Part shown: one piece after another, positions 18,586 through 27,909 of the stretch
Layout of the letters: each line of letters starts with the position of its first letter
How positions within the stretch are numbered: position 1 is the stretch's first letter
From: Priestia koreensis
GTDB lineage: Bacteria; Bacillota; Bacilli; Bacillales; Bacillaceae_H
Assembly (NCBI RefSeq): GCF_001274935.1
Contig: NZ_LILC01000027.1
Coordinates: forward strand, 1 to 60,159
Direction: 5' to 3'
Length of the DNA stretch: 60,159 nucleotides
Translations under genes and position numbers: made by a program
The notes under the pieces: model-generated
Told to the model about the DNA's origin: nothing
Databases searched by the model: none
The model's input: the letters and a program-made list of their open reading frames with translations, nothing else

Positions 18586-20328
18586 TTAGATTACGATCTT
18601 TTTCACTACGTTGTCCGTCTCTACCGCAAACGGTGCATCAAGCTCATACAAATGACGGTAGCGCTCTTCACGTAATAGCGCTTGATGATCTCCTCTCATT
18701 TTTATTGCTCCTTCTTCTAAAAAAAGAATCTCATCCATCACATTCATGCCCGCTAAGTGATGCGTAATCCATACGACCGTCTTCCCTTGCAACACGTTAA
18801 AAATGGTGCGAAGCAGCTCCTTTTCTGTGCGAGCATCTAGCCCAACTGTCGGTTCATCTAGTATAACCACGGGCGTTTTCTGTAGTAAAAGGCGCGCTAA
18901 GGCGATTCGCTGCCGCTCTCCTCCTGAAAATCGCAGGCCCGTTTCGAGCATAGAGGTGTGATATCCGTCAGGCAACGATGCAATATAATCATGCAGACCT
19001 ACCTGTTTTCCTGCTTCATATACTTCTTCATCACTTGCTTTTGGATTTCCGAGACGAATGTTGTTTACTATACTCGTATCAAATAAATATGGCTGTTGAT
19101 TGAGTACCCCAATGTACCGAGCAATTTCATCTACGTGATGAGTAGGAACATCGTTCAGTAGGACGCTACCGGCCATTGGCCGCTCAGCTCCTAAAAGTAG
19201 CTTCACGATCGTCGATTTTCCCGCACCGCTTGGACCGATGAGTGCTAGTTTTTTTCCGCTTGGCAATTCAAAAGAAACATCATTTACAGTAAGGCGATCT
19301 TCATACCCAAATGAAACGTTCTGCATTTGAAGATGGACGCCGTCTTCTGTATTTATGATTGTTTTGCTGACTTGTTCCTCAGCTTCTGGCAATTGACTCA
19401 AACGATGGATCGAATTTTGATAAGTCGGAACGTCGCTCATCGCATCGGATAACGGTAAAAAGGCTTCCGCTAACGGAAAAATAACTAAAATAAAGGCCGC
19501 AATAAGCGTTTTTGACAGTTCACCCGTTTCGGCCTGCATCCCCGTCCACAAGAGCATGGTGACAACAAGAACACCTACCGTCAGCTGTGCGAAAAACGTT
19601 CGTGAACGAACAAAGCGTGTCTGACTATTTTCTAATTCCGTTAACATTCGGTCTTCTGCTTGAATCGATGACACAAATGATGCTTGACGACCGCTGAACG
19701 TCCAGTCGCTAATTCCTAAGATGCCGTCTGTTAACCGTTCGTACAACCCGTGACGACCTTCTTTCATTCGAACCTGCTTTGCTTTTACGACTAACAAGGA
19801 GAAGATCGGCAGCACAAGAACGAGAATCAGTCCGTATATCGCCATCAATCCAGCAAAAGGCCAGGAAAAAAGGCCGAGCAGCATAATGCAAATCATATAT
19901 AAAAATAGCGCGGCAAGAGACGGAAAAATAGTTTTCACATACATATTTTGTATATGTTCAATATCATTTGCTAGCACGCCAAGCATCTCACCGGTTTTCA
20001 CTCGCCGTTTCAACGCATGCGGCGCAAGCAGGCGATACAGGCGCGGACGCATACGAGATACAATGCTTAAAATAAGCCCATGGCTCGCTAGCCGCTCTAC
20101 GTACCGAGACACCGATCGTAAAATCCCAAACGTCCGAACCGCTACAATTGGAACGTATACGAGGAGAATATTTTCAGGTCTCGTAGCCGATTTCGAAATG
20201 AGATAGCCTGATGTAAATAAAAGTGCTGCTGTGGCAGCCATTGCGACCACACTAAGAATGAGCACAAATCCGAATAAATGCTTTTGTTCTTTAATATAAG
20301 GAATAACCCAACCTTTCTCCTTCATCAT
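18586..20328 (-). CDS. cydC: thiol reductant ABC exporter subunit CydC
   Basis: A 580-residue ABC half-transporter: six membrane helices in the first 300 residues, then an ATPase domain with GPSGAGKST, signature FSGGERQRIALAR and VVILDEPTVGLD. The segment TSGYLISKSATRPENILL...RYVERLASHG is typical of CydC. With CydD it forms the exporter of cysteine/glutathione (or heme-linked function) needed to assemble cytochrome bd. B. subtilis naming swaps the letters (this would be cydD there). It overlaps cydD by four bases and is the last gene of the operon. Confidence 0.92.
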   Translation of the reverse strand: MMKEKGWVIPYIKEQKHLFGFVLILSVVAMAATAALLFTSGYLISKSATRPENILLVYVPIVAVRTFGILRSVSRYVERLASHGLILSIVSRMRPRLYRLLAPHALKRRVKTGEMLGVLANDIEHIQNMYVKTIFPSLAALFLYMICIMLLGLFSWPFAGLMAIYGLILVLVLPIFSLLVVKAKQVRMKEGRHGLYERLTDGILGISDWTFSGRQASFVSSIQAEDRMLTELENSQTRFVRSRTFFAQLTVGVLVVTMLLWTGMQAETGELSKTLIAAFILVIFPLAEAFLPLSDAMSDVPTYQNSIHRLSQLPEAEEQVSKTIINTEDGVHLQMQNVSFGYEDRLTVNDVSFELPSGKKLALIGPSGAGKSTIVKLLLGAERPMAGSVLLNDVPTHHVDEIARYIGVLNQQPYLFDTSIVNNIRLGNPKASDEEVYEAGKQVGLHDYIASLPDGYHTSMLETGLRFSGGERQRIALARLLLQKTPVVILDEPTVGLDARTEKELLRTIFNVLQGKTVVWITHHLAGMNVMDEILFLEEGAIKMRGDHQALLREERYRHLYELDAPFAVETDNVVKKIVI

Positions 20329-22040
20329 ACCGCCTCCATTTGCGCCTGAACGAGATCATAATAAAAACCTCGTTTTTTTATGAGTTCATCATGACAGCCA
20401 ACCTCTACTACCTTGCCTTTGTGAAGCACGATAATTTCATCCATCTGTCGCATCCAATGTAGGCGATGCGTTGCTAGAAGCACCAGTTTATCTTGAAAAA
20501 GAGGCAGCATTTTTTCTTTTAGCTCATACTCTGTTTCAATATCTAGGTGAGCGGTCGGCTCATCTAGTAAAAGAACAGGGCGATTTTCTAAAAAAGCACG
20601 AGCTAATGCGACACGCTGACTTTGTCCTCCGCTAAGCGCTCTTCCCCCTTCGCCTATCTTCTCGTGCAAACCGTTCGGAAGCTCCCGGACTACTTTATCT
20701 AGCCCCACGGCCTGCACCGCTCTTTCAACCTCTTCTATCTTTGCATCTGGTGTATAAAAGCGCAGATTATTCAAAAGCGTGTCATTAAACACATAAGGGT
20801 GCTGCGGGATGTAAAGAAGCTGCTGCTGCCATCCGTCCTGCTGAAGATGCGTTAGCTCCGTTCCGTTTATCACGATCTTTCCACTTCTCGCCTGTAAGAA
20901 CCCACCTAGCAGCTCGATCAACGTCGACTTACCGGAACCGCTCTCACCAATAATTCCGATCGTTTTCTTACCTTTTAGTGTTAGGGTCAAATCCTGAAGA
21001 GACGGCGCGACTGATTCTTCGTGCTGAACCGTCATATGACGAAGCTCCATGCTTGAATGATCTGACCACACTCTCTTTACTGCGTTTTCTTTTACAAATC
21101 CAGGCTGTTGTAAAATGTTCATCATCGTCATCCCTGCTTCTTGACCGTTTAGCGTGGCATGATAATCGGTTCCTACCTCACGAACCGGCAGGAAAAACTC
21201 TGGTGCTAAAATAAGCGTGAGCAGTGCAGGATATAGTTCAAGATGACCATTAATAAGACCAAGCCCTAGAAAAACGGCGACGGTAGCAACCGCTAGCATC
21301 GAGAAAAAATCGAGCGCAAATGACGACAAAAAGGCAATTCGAAGCGTACTCATCGTTGCTTTTTTATAGCGATCGCTCACCGCCGCGATTTGCTGTTCGT
21401 GAGACTTCGAAAGACCAAGAAAGGTTAGTGTCTCTAACCCTCGAAGTGAATCAACAAAATGATTTGAGAGCAGGCGATAAGACGACCACTGGCGATCCGC
21501 TTTCTTTTTTGCTGCAAGCCCTAGCAATACCATAAAAAGAAGCAGGATAGGAAGCGTCACCGCTAAAATGACAGCTGATGTCCGGTCCGTTGTAAAAATG
21601 AACAGCCCAATCATAAGCGGGAGCACCATCATATTCATAAACTTCGGCAAAAACAGCTCTAAATAACTCTGAACTTGCGGAACTCCCTCCATAACAAGCG
21701 TTACGGCATTCCCTGTTCCTTCTTTTTTCGTAAAGCGTGGTCCTAATTCGAACAGCTTTGTTAATACACTCTCTTTGAGGTCTGTTGTTGTGCGTTTCGC
21801 ATAGCGATACACAACACGCTGACGTATCAGTGTAAGAGCATGCCGTGTCACAAATGCACCGAAGAACAAGACGATTTCCATCCGCACATCCCAAACCGTT
21901 TTGCCAGCAAACAGACTAGAAATGGCTCCTGCAAGCCATTTGGCCTGCAGGAGAATGAATGCCCCTTGTGTGATCGTCATGAGAAATAGCACAAATAGGA
22001 TTCGTTTTATACCGTTGAATTGAAATAGTAGTTTACCCAT
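20325..22040 (-). CDS. cydD: thiol reductant ABC exporter subunit CydD
   Basis: A 571-residue ABC half-transporter with GESGSGKST, signature ALSGGQSQRVALARA and VLLLDEPTAHLD. The APEFFLPVREVGTDYHATLNG stretch marks CydD. The open frame extends to 22094, but this would lie within cydB; ATG 22040 overlaps the cydB stop as TAATG and begins MGKLLFQFNG. It partners with CydC for cytochrome bd maturation. In B. subtilis nomenclature this position is cydC. Confidence 0.92.
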   Translation of the reverse strand: MGKLLFQFNGIKRILFVLFLMTITQGAFILLQAKWLAGAISSLFAGKTVWDVRMEIVLFFGAFVTRHALTLIRQRVVYRYAKRTTTDLKESVLTKLFELGPRFTKKEGTGNAVTLVMEGVPQVQSYLELFLPKFMNMMVLPLMIGLFIFTTDRTSAVILAVTLPILLLFMVLLGLAAKKKADRQWSSYRLLSNHFVDSLRGLETLTFLGLSKSHEQQIAAVSDRYKKATMSTLRIAFLSSFALDFFSMLAVATVAVFLGLGLINGHLELYPALLTLILAPEFFLPVREVGTDYHATLNGQEAGMTMMNILQQPGFVKENAVKRVWSDHSSMELRHMTVQHEESVAPSLQDLTLTLKGKKTIGIIGESGSGKSTLIELLGGFLQARSGKIVINGTELTHLQQDGWQQQLLYIPQHPYVFNDTLLNNLRFYTPDAKIEEVERAVQAVGLDKVVRELPNGLHEKIGEGGRALSGGQSQRVALARAFLENRPVLLLDEPTAHLDIETEYELKEKMLPLFQDKLVLLATHRLHWMRQMDEIIVLHKGKVVEVGCHDELIKKRGFYYDLVQAQMEAV

Positions 22041-23050
22041 TAGTAGATCATACCTTTTCCATCTACACGTTTTCGAAATACGTAGTAGCTCCATATTTGA
22101 TAACCAAGAACAAATGGAAGTAGTGTGACCGCTACGATCGTCATAACCTTCAAGGAATAGTGACCGGATGAAGCGTTGTATACGGTCAAATTATAAGCAC
22201 TTCCTAGCGAACTGATCATGACGCGTGGGAACAGCGCTGTAAAAATGGTCGTCACAGTTAGCGCAATTCCAAGACCTGACATGATGAAGGACCATCCATC
22301 ACGATGCTTTTTCAAGAATACGATCCCAAGTCCATAGCACACCACAATAGCTGCGACGATTGGAATAGTCACCCCCGGACGAACCGTGAACAGATCCGTC
22401 TCAACATATGACAAACAAGTAAACACAGCGAGCGATGCAATCACCACATAAACAACGGTTTTTGCCATATAACGAGCTCTTGCCTGCAATTCACCAACCG
22501 TTTTTAGTGTTAAAAATAAAAGTCCGTGAAGAAAGCAAAGTAAGGTAATCGTCACGCCACCAACGACGGAGTACACGTTCACATAATCTGAAAAGCTCGC
22601 GTGAATATTCATGTTCTCATCGATTGGCATTCCTCTTAACATACTCGTAAACAGTACCCCAAATAAAAATGGTGGCAGCAAGCTTCCAAGGAACACTACC
22701 CAATCCCATGATTTGGCCCAAGAAGCATGCTGTACTTTTCCGCGAAATTCAAAGGCAACGCCTCTTCCAATTAAAGCAAGTAACACGAAGACAAGAGGAA
22801 TATAATAGCCGCTGAACATGGTGGCATACCAGTGTGGAAATGCAGCAAAGATAGCACCACCACCTGTCAAAAGCCACACTTCATTTGCATCCCAGAACGG
22901 GCCAATTGTATTAATCATCATACGTCGTTCCAAGTCATTTCTAGCCACAAAACGTGTCGCCATTCCTACGCCAAAATCAAATCCTTCTAGAAAGAAAAAA
23001 CCAATAAATAAGACCGCTACAAGAACAAACCATAATTCACTAAGTCCCAT
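22040..23050 (-). CDS. cydB: cytochrome bd ubiquinol oxidase subunit II
   Basis: A 336-residue protein with about nine membrane helices, beginning FVLVAVLFIGFFFLEGFDFGVG and containing GPFWDANEVWLLTGGGAIFAAFP, the conserved CydB signatures. It pairs with CydA in the quinol oxidase. ATG 23050 shares its A with the cydA stop (TGATG), nine to ten bases after GGAGG; a GTG at 23053 is also possible. Confidence 0.96.
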   Translation of the reverse strand: MGLSELWFVLVAVLFIGFFFLEGFDFGVGMATRFVARNDLERRMMINTIGPFWDANEVWLLTGGGAIFAAFPHWYATMFSGYYIPLVFVLLALIGRGVAFEFRGKVQHASWAKSWDWVVFLGSLLPPFLFGVLFTSMLRGMPIDENMNIHASFSDYVNVYSVVGGVTITLLCFLHGLLFLTLKTVGELQARARYMAKTVVYVVIASLAVFTCLSYVETDLFTVRPGVTIPIVAAIVVCYGLGIVFLKKHRDGWSFIMSGLGIALTVTTIFTALFPRVMISSLGSAYNLTVYNASSGHYSLKVMTIVAVTLLPFVLGYQIWSYYVFRKRVDGKGMIY

Positions 23051-24444
23051 CACAAGTACGCCTCCTTATCAAACGGATCAATGGTTACAGGTGGATCGGT
23101 CGGTGATTCGTTACTCGCACCTTTTTTAATTTCGCGAACGAACAGATAGACTAAAACGACGGCTAAAATTGCGTAAATGGTCGTAAATGCGATAAGTGAA
23201 AAAAGAAGGCTACCTGTCGAGACATTCGGTGAAACGGATGCTGCTGTTGTCATAAATCCAAAAACGGTCCATGGCTGACGGCCAATTTCAGTCATAATCC
23301 ATCCTGCGGTATTTGCCAAAAACGGGAAGGAAATGAGCGCAACGGCGATTCGTAAAAACCACTTGCTGCTTTCAAGTTTGCGCCAGTAGCTAAGCAGTAG
23401 CCCTACAGCTGAAACGGCTATCATAAGGAGACCTGCCCCCACCATAATTCGAAAGCTCCAAAAAGTTGTTTTTACAGGCGGAATATAATTTCCTTTTCCG
23501 TATTTTTGCTCATATTCTTTTTGAAGTGTTTTCATCCCCGAAACTTTTCCTTCAAATTTTTCATAGGCTAAATAACTAAGTGCATACGGCACGCTAATTT
23601 CAAATGAATTTTGCTTTTTGTTTGAATGAATAAGTGCAAATACTGTCCATGATGCGGGATCTCCGCTGTCTTCCCAAAGCGCTTCGCTCGCTGCCATTTT
23701 CATAGGCTGTGACTCCATTAAATGCTTTGCTTGTGAATGACCGCTAAATGCAAGACCAAGTCCTGAGATTATTCCAATAACCATCGCGATCTGAAAAGAT
23801 TGACGAAAAAACGCAACTTCTTGTTTTTTTAATAATTTATAGGCGCTCACTCCACCGATGAAAAAAGCACCTGTAGCGAATGCACCGAAAATAACGTGTG
23901 GAAATTCTACTAATAGCTGTGGATTGGTGAGCAGTGCTAGAAAATCATTCATTTCAGCACGACCATTTTTCACGATAAAACCAACGGGTTCTTGCATGAA
24001 CGAATTCGCTGCTAAAATCCAAAGCGCCGATAGCATCGTACCGATGGATACGAGCCAAATACATAATAGATGAACTTTTTTCGATAAGCGATCCCAACCA
24101 AAAATCCATAATCCAATGAACGTGGACTCCATAAAAAAGGCAAGGAGAGCTTCAATTGCAAGCGGTGCACCAAACACATCACCGACAAATCGTGAATACT
24201 CGGACCAGTTCATGCCAAATTGAAACTCTTGAATAATTCCTGTTACGACACCCACTGCAAAATTAATTAAAAATAAGTGCCCCCAAAACTTTGCCATTCT
24301 TTTGTAGATCTCTTGTTTTTTTACGACGTAGAGTGTTTCCATGATGGCTACTAAAAACACAAGACCAATCGACAGCGGTACGAAAAGAAAATGGAAAATA
24401 GTCGTTGATCCAAACTGTAGCCGCGCTAAAAATAAATCACTCAT
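23050..24444 (-). CDS. cydA: cytochrome bd ubiquinol oxidase subunit I
   Basis: A 464-residue, nine-helix subunit that binds the three hemes. Expected ligand and proton-path residues are visible: His18 (TTIFHFLF), Glu98 (PLAIEALL), Glu106 (FFMESTF), His183 (EFPHVIFG) and the GRQPW motif near residue 370. The Q-loop is short, as in Bacillus enzymes. The oxidase reduces oxygen to water with high affinity. It is the first gene of cydABDC and lies behind Rex-like sites. Confidence 0.97.
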   Translation of the reverse strand: MSDLFLARLQFGSTTIFHFLFVPLSIGLVFLVAIMETLYVVKKQEIYKRMAKFWGHLFLINFAVGVVTGIIQEFQFGMNWSEYSRFVGDVFGAPLAIEALLAFFMESTFIGLWIFGWDRLSKKVHLLCIWLVSIGTMLSALWILAANSFMQEPVGFIVKNGRAEMNDFLALLTNPQLLVEFPHVIFGAFATGAFFIGGVSAYKLLKKQEVAFFRQSFQIAMVIGIISGLGLAFSGHSQAKHLMESQPMKMAASEALWEDSGDPASWTVFALIHSNKKQNSFEISVPYALSYLAYEKFEGKVSGMKTLQKEYEQKYGKGNYIPPVKTTFWSFRIMVGAGLLMIAVSAVGLLLSYWRKLESSKWFLRIAVALISFPFLANTAGWIMTEIGRQPWTVFGFMTTAASVSPNVSTGSLLFSLIAFTTIYAILAVVLVYLFVREIKKGASNESPTDPPVTIDPFDKEAYL

Positions 24445-24488
24445 CTGTACGTCCCCCTCTTACACTTCATTTGTCATGATAGAAATCT

Positions 24489-24506
24489 TTGTTCAATACT
24501 TCACAA
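24489..24506 (-). promoter_or_regulatory. Rex-type operator 1 upstream of cydA
   Basis: On the minus strand TTGTGAAGTATTGAACAA, close to the Rex consensus TTGTGAA-N4-TTCACAA (two departures in the second arm). It lies 45 bases before the cydA start. Rex senses the NADH/NAD ratio and represses cydABCD in B. subtilis. Confidence 0.75.
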
Positions 24507-24523
24507 GTTGTTCATTTATTAAT

Positions 24524-24541
24524 TTGCTCAACATTTCACAA
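24524..24541 (-). promoter_or_regulatory. Rex-type operator 2 upstream of cydA
   Basis: On the minus strand TTGTGAAATGTTGAGCAA, the second Rex-like site, its start 35 bases from the first. B. subtilis cyd also carries several Rex sites downstream of its promoter. No clear -10/-35 pair was found further upstream. Confidence 0.72.
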
Positions 24542-24712
24542 ATTAATGAGACGAATAAACAGTGTGTTTGCACCATGAACTCACTTTTTTGGAAGCACTG
24601 GATATAACTTCTATATACCTATAATCTACTCCCATTCACGTCGAAAAACATAGGTACAAAGAACTATATATTTGAAAAATATGTGAATAATGTGTGTTTG
24701 ATTTGTGACATG

Positions 24713-24759
24713 AAAAACGACCGGATAATAGGAATGATTCCCTTTATCTGGTCGTTTTT
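24713..24759 (-). terminator. terminator of the gas vesicle operon
   Basis: A long stem (AAAAACGACCAGATAA with TTATCCGGTCGTTTTT on the minus strand, one G-T wobble) ending in T5, directly after the gvpU stop. It also separates gvpU from the cydA regulatory region. Confidence 0.9.
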
Positions 24760-24761
24760 CA

Positions 24762-25172
24762 CTACGAGGATTTCTTAGAGGTTGTTTTTTTCGTTTCCGA
24801 TATTTTTCCTAGACAAAAGCCATCAATCTCACTGAGCTTTCCTCGCCATAATATTTTCCCCTTCGATGGCGTAGGCTTGCTGTCACCGCAGTAAATGCGC
24901 GCGTCCTTTAAATGAATAAAATGTGCTTCTCCAACGTCATCTGCATCCGCAGCCTCTCCTGCGCTTGATAGTTGCTCACTGAGCGTTTCTGATACGTCGC
25001 TATCGCTCGTGAAGCTTTCGCTTAGCTGTTCAAAATACTCCCTAGCAGAGATCGTTGTACCTGAGACAATCGCTCCCTTTAGGTTCAGTGTAATATCTAG
25101 AGCAAAGTCATGTCTGTTTGAAGCCGTTACAAAAAACTCTAAAATGCTATCTTTTGTCACCTCAGAACTCAT
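24762..25172 (-). CDS. gvpU: gas vesicle protein GvpU
   Basis: A 136-residue protein, last gene of the cluster. It begins MSSEVTKDSILEFFVTASN and ends in a Lys/Ser tail (KKTTSKKSS). It matches the position and length of B. megaterium GvpU, reported to affect gas vesicle clustering and phase separation. An AAGGAGTG ribosome site precedes the start. Confidence 0.88.
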   Translation of the reverse strand: MSSEVTKDSILEFFVTASNRHDFALDITLNLKGAIVSGTTISAREYFEQLSESFTSDSDVSETLSEQLSSAGEAADADDVGEAHFIHLKDARIYCGDSKPTPSKGKILWRGKLSEIDGFCLGKISETKKTTSKKSS

Positions 25173-25205
25173 TCGTCCTTTGCACTCCTTTCTTGTCTTT
25201 TTTCG

Positions 25206-25901
25206 TTATGAAGACGTATCATCGTCACTCGCTAGCTCGGTTTCTTCATCCTCTTTCGCTGTTTTTTTTGTTTTTGATGATTTTTTTGATGATGCCTTTT
25301 TGGTTTTACCGCTGCTTTTTTTCTTCTTTTTCTCTTGTTCTTCTTCTTTCTCTTCTTCTACATCCTGTTCTTCCTCTTCATCATCATCATCGTCTTCGTC
25401 ATTTTCTTCGTCTTCATTTTCTTCATCTAGCTCTTCTTGCTCGTTTTCATCTTCCTCATCTTCTTCGTCCTCGTCCTCCACATCCGCTGCCTGTTGTTCT
25501 AGTAGCATCTCAATTTTTTCTTCTAGACTTTCTAAACGCTCCTGTAGCGCTTCGTTTTCTTCCTGCAGTTCGTCATAGCTTTTACTGTCACGGTTGTCTT
25601 CCTCTTGCTTTGCTGGTAAGAATCCTTGTGCAGAGTTTTTAATACTATCTACAAGCTTTAACGTTCGGTCTTTTCCGGAATCCTTATATCCAGAAAAGCG
25701 CCCTTTCACAACGGTTCCAATGCTATCAGCTAACAGTTTGGCCGCTTCACGATCCACTCCCTCAAGCATTTTTTCTCGATTTTCTGCTTTTGATAAATAG
25801 CCGGCACTCGCTCCTACTAGCCCTCCAACGACAGCTCGTACAATAATCCCTTTTCTTCCTACCTTATTTTCTGTTTGCACCTGATTCTCTTGTTCTCCCA
25901 T
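25206..25901 (-). CDS. gvpT: gas vesicle protein GvpT
   Basis: A 231-residue protein: a Gly-rich hydrophobic segment (AVVGGLVGASAGYLS) near residues 24-38, a helical middle with a coiled-coil (about 110-140, ELQEENEALQERLESLEEK), and a very acidic Glu/Asp run (about 140-190) followed by a Lys/Ser tail. It resembles GvpP in layout (Gly-rich segment, then coiled-coil). Function in the vesicle is unclear. Confidence 0.87.
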   Translation of the reverse strand: MGEQENQVQTENKVGRKGIIVRAVVGGLVGASAGYLSKAENREKMLEGVDREAAKLLADSIGTVVKGRFSGYKDSGKDRTLKLVDSIKNSAQGFLPAKQEEDNRDSKSYDELQEENEALQERLESLEEKIEMLLEQQAADVEDEDEEDEEDENEQEELDEENEDEENDEDDDDDEEEEQDVEEEKEEEQEKKKKKSSGKTKKASSKKSSKTKKTAKEDEETELASDDDTSS

Positions 25902-25946
25902 GTTTTTTCCTCCCGTAACAATCGAATTTTATTATGATCCGTTCGC

Positions 25947-26270
25947 CTACTTTTCGTTATGTGCTACTTGCTTCGTTTCCATCTTTTCTTCTAGCGCATC
26001 TAATCGTAGCTTTAATTGCTCATTCTCAGCTTCTAGTGCTTTATTATGTTCGGATGCTTTTGAACTGAGATAAGGATCGGTCTCCCACCAGTCCATTCCG
26101 ATTTCCTTTGCTTTATCCACTGACGCCACAATCAGCCGAATTTTAATGGTTAATAGTTCAATATCAGCGATCCCGACGCGAATATCTCCGGCAATTACAA
26201 CACCTTTATCTAATACTTTCTCTAGCACATCAACGATCGTACTTGATTGTGTCGACTGCTGTGCGACCAT
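25947..26270 (-). CDS. gvpJ: gas vesicle protein GvpJ (GvpA family)
   Basis: A 107-residue paralog of the shell protein: VDVLEKVLDKGVVIAGDIRVGIADIELLTIKIRLIVAS is the GvpA core (here cited in parts: LDKGVV, DIELLTIKIRL). A C-terminal coiled-coil (ALEAENEQLKLRLDALEEK) is added. GvpJ is a minor component linked to nucleation of vesicle assembly. AAAGGAGG precedes ATG 26270. Confidence 0.92.
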   Translation of the reverse strand: MVAQQSTQSSTIVDVLEKVLDKGVVIAGDIRVGIADIELLTIKIRLIVASVDKAKEIGMDWWETDPYLSSKASEHNKALEAENEQLKLRLDALEEKMETKQVAHNEK

Positions 26271-26298
26271 AATGTGTATCCTCCTTTTAAACCATCCC

Positions 26299-26583
26299 TT
26301 ACAGCAAATTTCCTAAAGGGCCAAGATCGATATTCAGATCTTCCTTACTAAGACCAAAAATCGTTTGCAGTTCATCCATTTTTTCCTCTAAATTCATCAG
26401 TGCAACGCCAAGATCTTCAATTTGCTGGTCCGTTAACGTGCCGCCCTCTACTCGTCTCATTGCATGACGTTCAATAATTTGTCGAAGTAATTCAATAACG
26501 GTCAGAACAAGCTGTGCAAGTCCTTGCTCGGCATTATCACGTCCAATGTTAATCTTTCCACTTGGATGCATCGGTTGTTCCAT
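26299..26583 (-). CDS. gvpK: gas vesicle protein GvpK
   Basis: A 94-residue helical protein with LAQLVLTVIELLRQIIERHAM and the conserved LTDQQIEDLG and LMNLEEKMDEL segments of GvpK. It starts 35 bases inside the end of gvpS, so translation is coupled. GvpK is essential for vesicle formation in tested systems. Confidence 0.94.
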   Translation of the reverse strand: MEQPMHPSGKINIGRDNAEQGLAQLVLTVIELLRQIIERHAMRRVEGGTLTDQQIEDLGVALMNLEEKMDELQTIFGLSKEDLNIDLGPLGNLL

Positions 26584-26824
26584 TCAATAGCTCTCTCCTT
26601 TGTTCGTCAAATTGATCAGAAGTTAGCTCCTTCTTCCCTTTTTCACTTGATTGAATTAACGTTTCTACTGACGAGATGAGGACCCGTAAATCTAAATAGA
26701 CGAGATCAATGCCCGCAATGGAGATTAACAAATCACCTCTAATTGCTACTCCTTTGTCTAAGACAACGTCTAAAATATCAATCAGGGCGATTTCTTTGTT
26801 TTCAACATCTTCTCGCAGTGACAT
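26549..26824 (-). CDS. gvpS: gas vesicle protein GvpS (GvpA family)
   Basis: A 91-residue GvpA-family paralog (LIDILDVVLDKGVAIRGDL, IDLVYLDLRVLISSVETLI). The open frame extends to 26911, but the extra 29 residues lie inside gvpL. ATG 26824 (MSLREDVENKE) has GGAGG ten bases upstream. GvpS is one of three shell-family paralogs here, with GvpB and GvpJ. Confidence 0.92.
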   Translation of the reverse strand: MSLREDVENKEIALIDILDVVLDKGVAIRGDLLISIAGIDLVYLDLRVLISSVETLIQSSEKGKKELTSDQFDEQRRELLNGTTDASKWKD

Positions 26825-26843
26825 AGGTCTACATCCTCCGTTT

Positions 26844-27641
26844 TTATGAAATGTTTGAGAAATGATAAGGTGGCCATGGACCTGATACCTCGACGCGAAG
26901 ACCTTTTTCAAGCAGAGCTGGTTCTGATTTCTTAATCTCCTCTAGAAATTCTTCAATCGCCTCTTTTGGAAGCATGAATGCACTGTTCCACACCATACTT
27001 TCTTGAAGACCGGTCATATCTTTTCCCCAATTCTTTTTAACAGCTTCGTTCGTTGCATACTGTAGAAGCTGATCGTGAACGCTTTTACACAACCGATATT
27101 TCTCTTCTTCAAGCTGCTGTGAAATAAATTTATCAAGCTTTTTCTTCTCAAAGTATTGTCTGCCTTTTGGTAGACTCTCGATTTCCTGACGCTTCTGTTC
27201 CACTACCTCATCATGATCTGTGACGTGCTGCATGAGCTTCTGATCATCACAATATACCTTCATGTTCCATTCCTCATGGCGCTTGAGCGTCTCAAACGTA
27301 TGAATCACCACATTATTTTTCGGTGCGATCGTTTCCTTTAAGCTTTCTTCGCTGTTGTAAATGGTGCCAAACTTAAGCGGAATTACCGTATAACCGCTGT
27401 AGAGCGCTGCTAGCGTTTCGTGATGATGGAACGCTTTTTCCTTTAACCAATCCATATCATTTTCCATTTTCTGCTGAAGTATTTCTTCTGAATACTTGTC
27501 CGAGTTCAGCAGACAAACGACCGCTGTCACATCATTGATAGGGATGGTATAGACATGTTCTTCATCATCTAGACCTTTTAATGAAGAAAGAGGTGACTTT
27601 ACTGCTTCCGCTGTCGGTATTAAACCGTATAAATAAATCAT
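26844..27641 (-). CDS. gvpL: gas vesicle protein GvpL (GvpL/GvpF family)
   Basis: A 265-residue GvpL/GvpF-family protein: starts MIYLYGLIP and ends with the family motif VEVSGPWPPYHF. The open frame reaches 27761, but the additional 40 residues overlap gvpG in another frame. ATG 27641 lies eight bases after AAGGG. GvpL-type proteins act as assembly factors that contact the shell protein. Confidence 0.93.
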   Translation of the reverse strand: MIYLYGLIPTAEAVKSPLSSLKGLDDEEHVYTIPINDVTAVVCLLNSDKYSEEILQQKMENDMDWLKEKAFHHHETLAALYSGYTVIPLKFGTIYNSEESLKETIAPKNNVVIHTFETLKRHEEWNMKVYCDDQKLMQHVTDHDEVVEQKRQEIESLPKGRQYFEKKKLDKFISQQLEEEKYRLCKSVHDQLLQYATNEAVKKNWGKDMTGLQESMVWNSAFMLPKEAIEEFLEEIKKSEPALLEKGLRVEVSGPWPPYHFSNIS

Positions 27642-27645
27642 TTCG

Positions 27646-27903
27646 TCATCCCTTCCGCTTGGCCATGTTTTCCCATTCTTCAAGCTCTCTCCTTTTTGCT
27701 TCTTCATAGCGTAAAAGTAGTTCAGCTTCCTGTTCTTTGAAAGCCTCCTCAGGAATTTCATCTAACTCGTACATCATCTGAAGCTGCACAAGCTTTTTTT
27801 GAATCGTTGGCAGATCATAAAGTTGCTGGTCCACTTCTTCTTTAATTTTCTGTCCGACTTTGATGACCACATTAAGAGGGGCTGTAATTAGCTTGTGTAT
27901 CAT
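27646..27903 (-). CDS. gvpG: gas vesicle protein GvpG
   Basis: An 85-residue charged helical protein. It begins MIHKLITAPLNVVIKVGQKI and continues with Glu-rich helices (EEVDQQLYDLPTIQKKLVQLQ). This start with APLN is typical of GvpG. It lies six bases downstream of gvpF and is needed for assembly in the E. coli minimal set. Confidence 0.93.
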   Translation of the reverse strand: MIHKLITAPLNVVIKVGQKIKEEVDQQLYDLPTIQKKLVQLQMMYELDEIPEEAFKEQEAELLLRYEEAKRRELEEWENMAKRKG

Positions 27904-27909
27904 TCACGA

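Noticed and set aside
25009..25642. Ser-rich and His/Leu-rich plus-strand ORFs opposite gvpT
   Set aside because: They arise from the complement of GAA/GAT-rich acidic codons of gvpT. They have no start signals and extreme composition.
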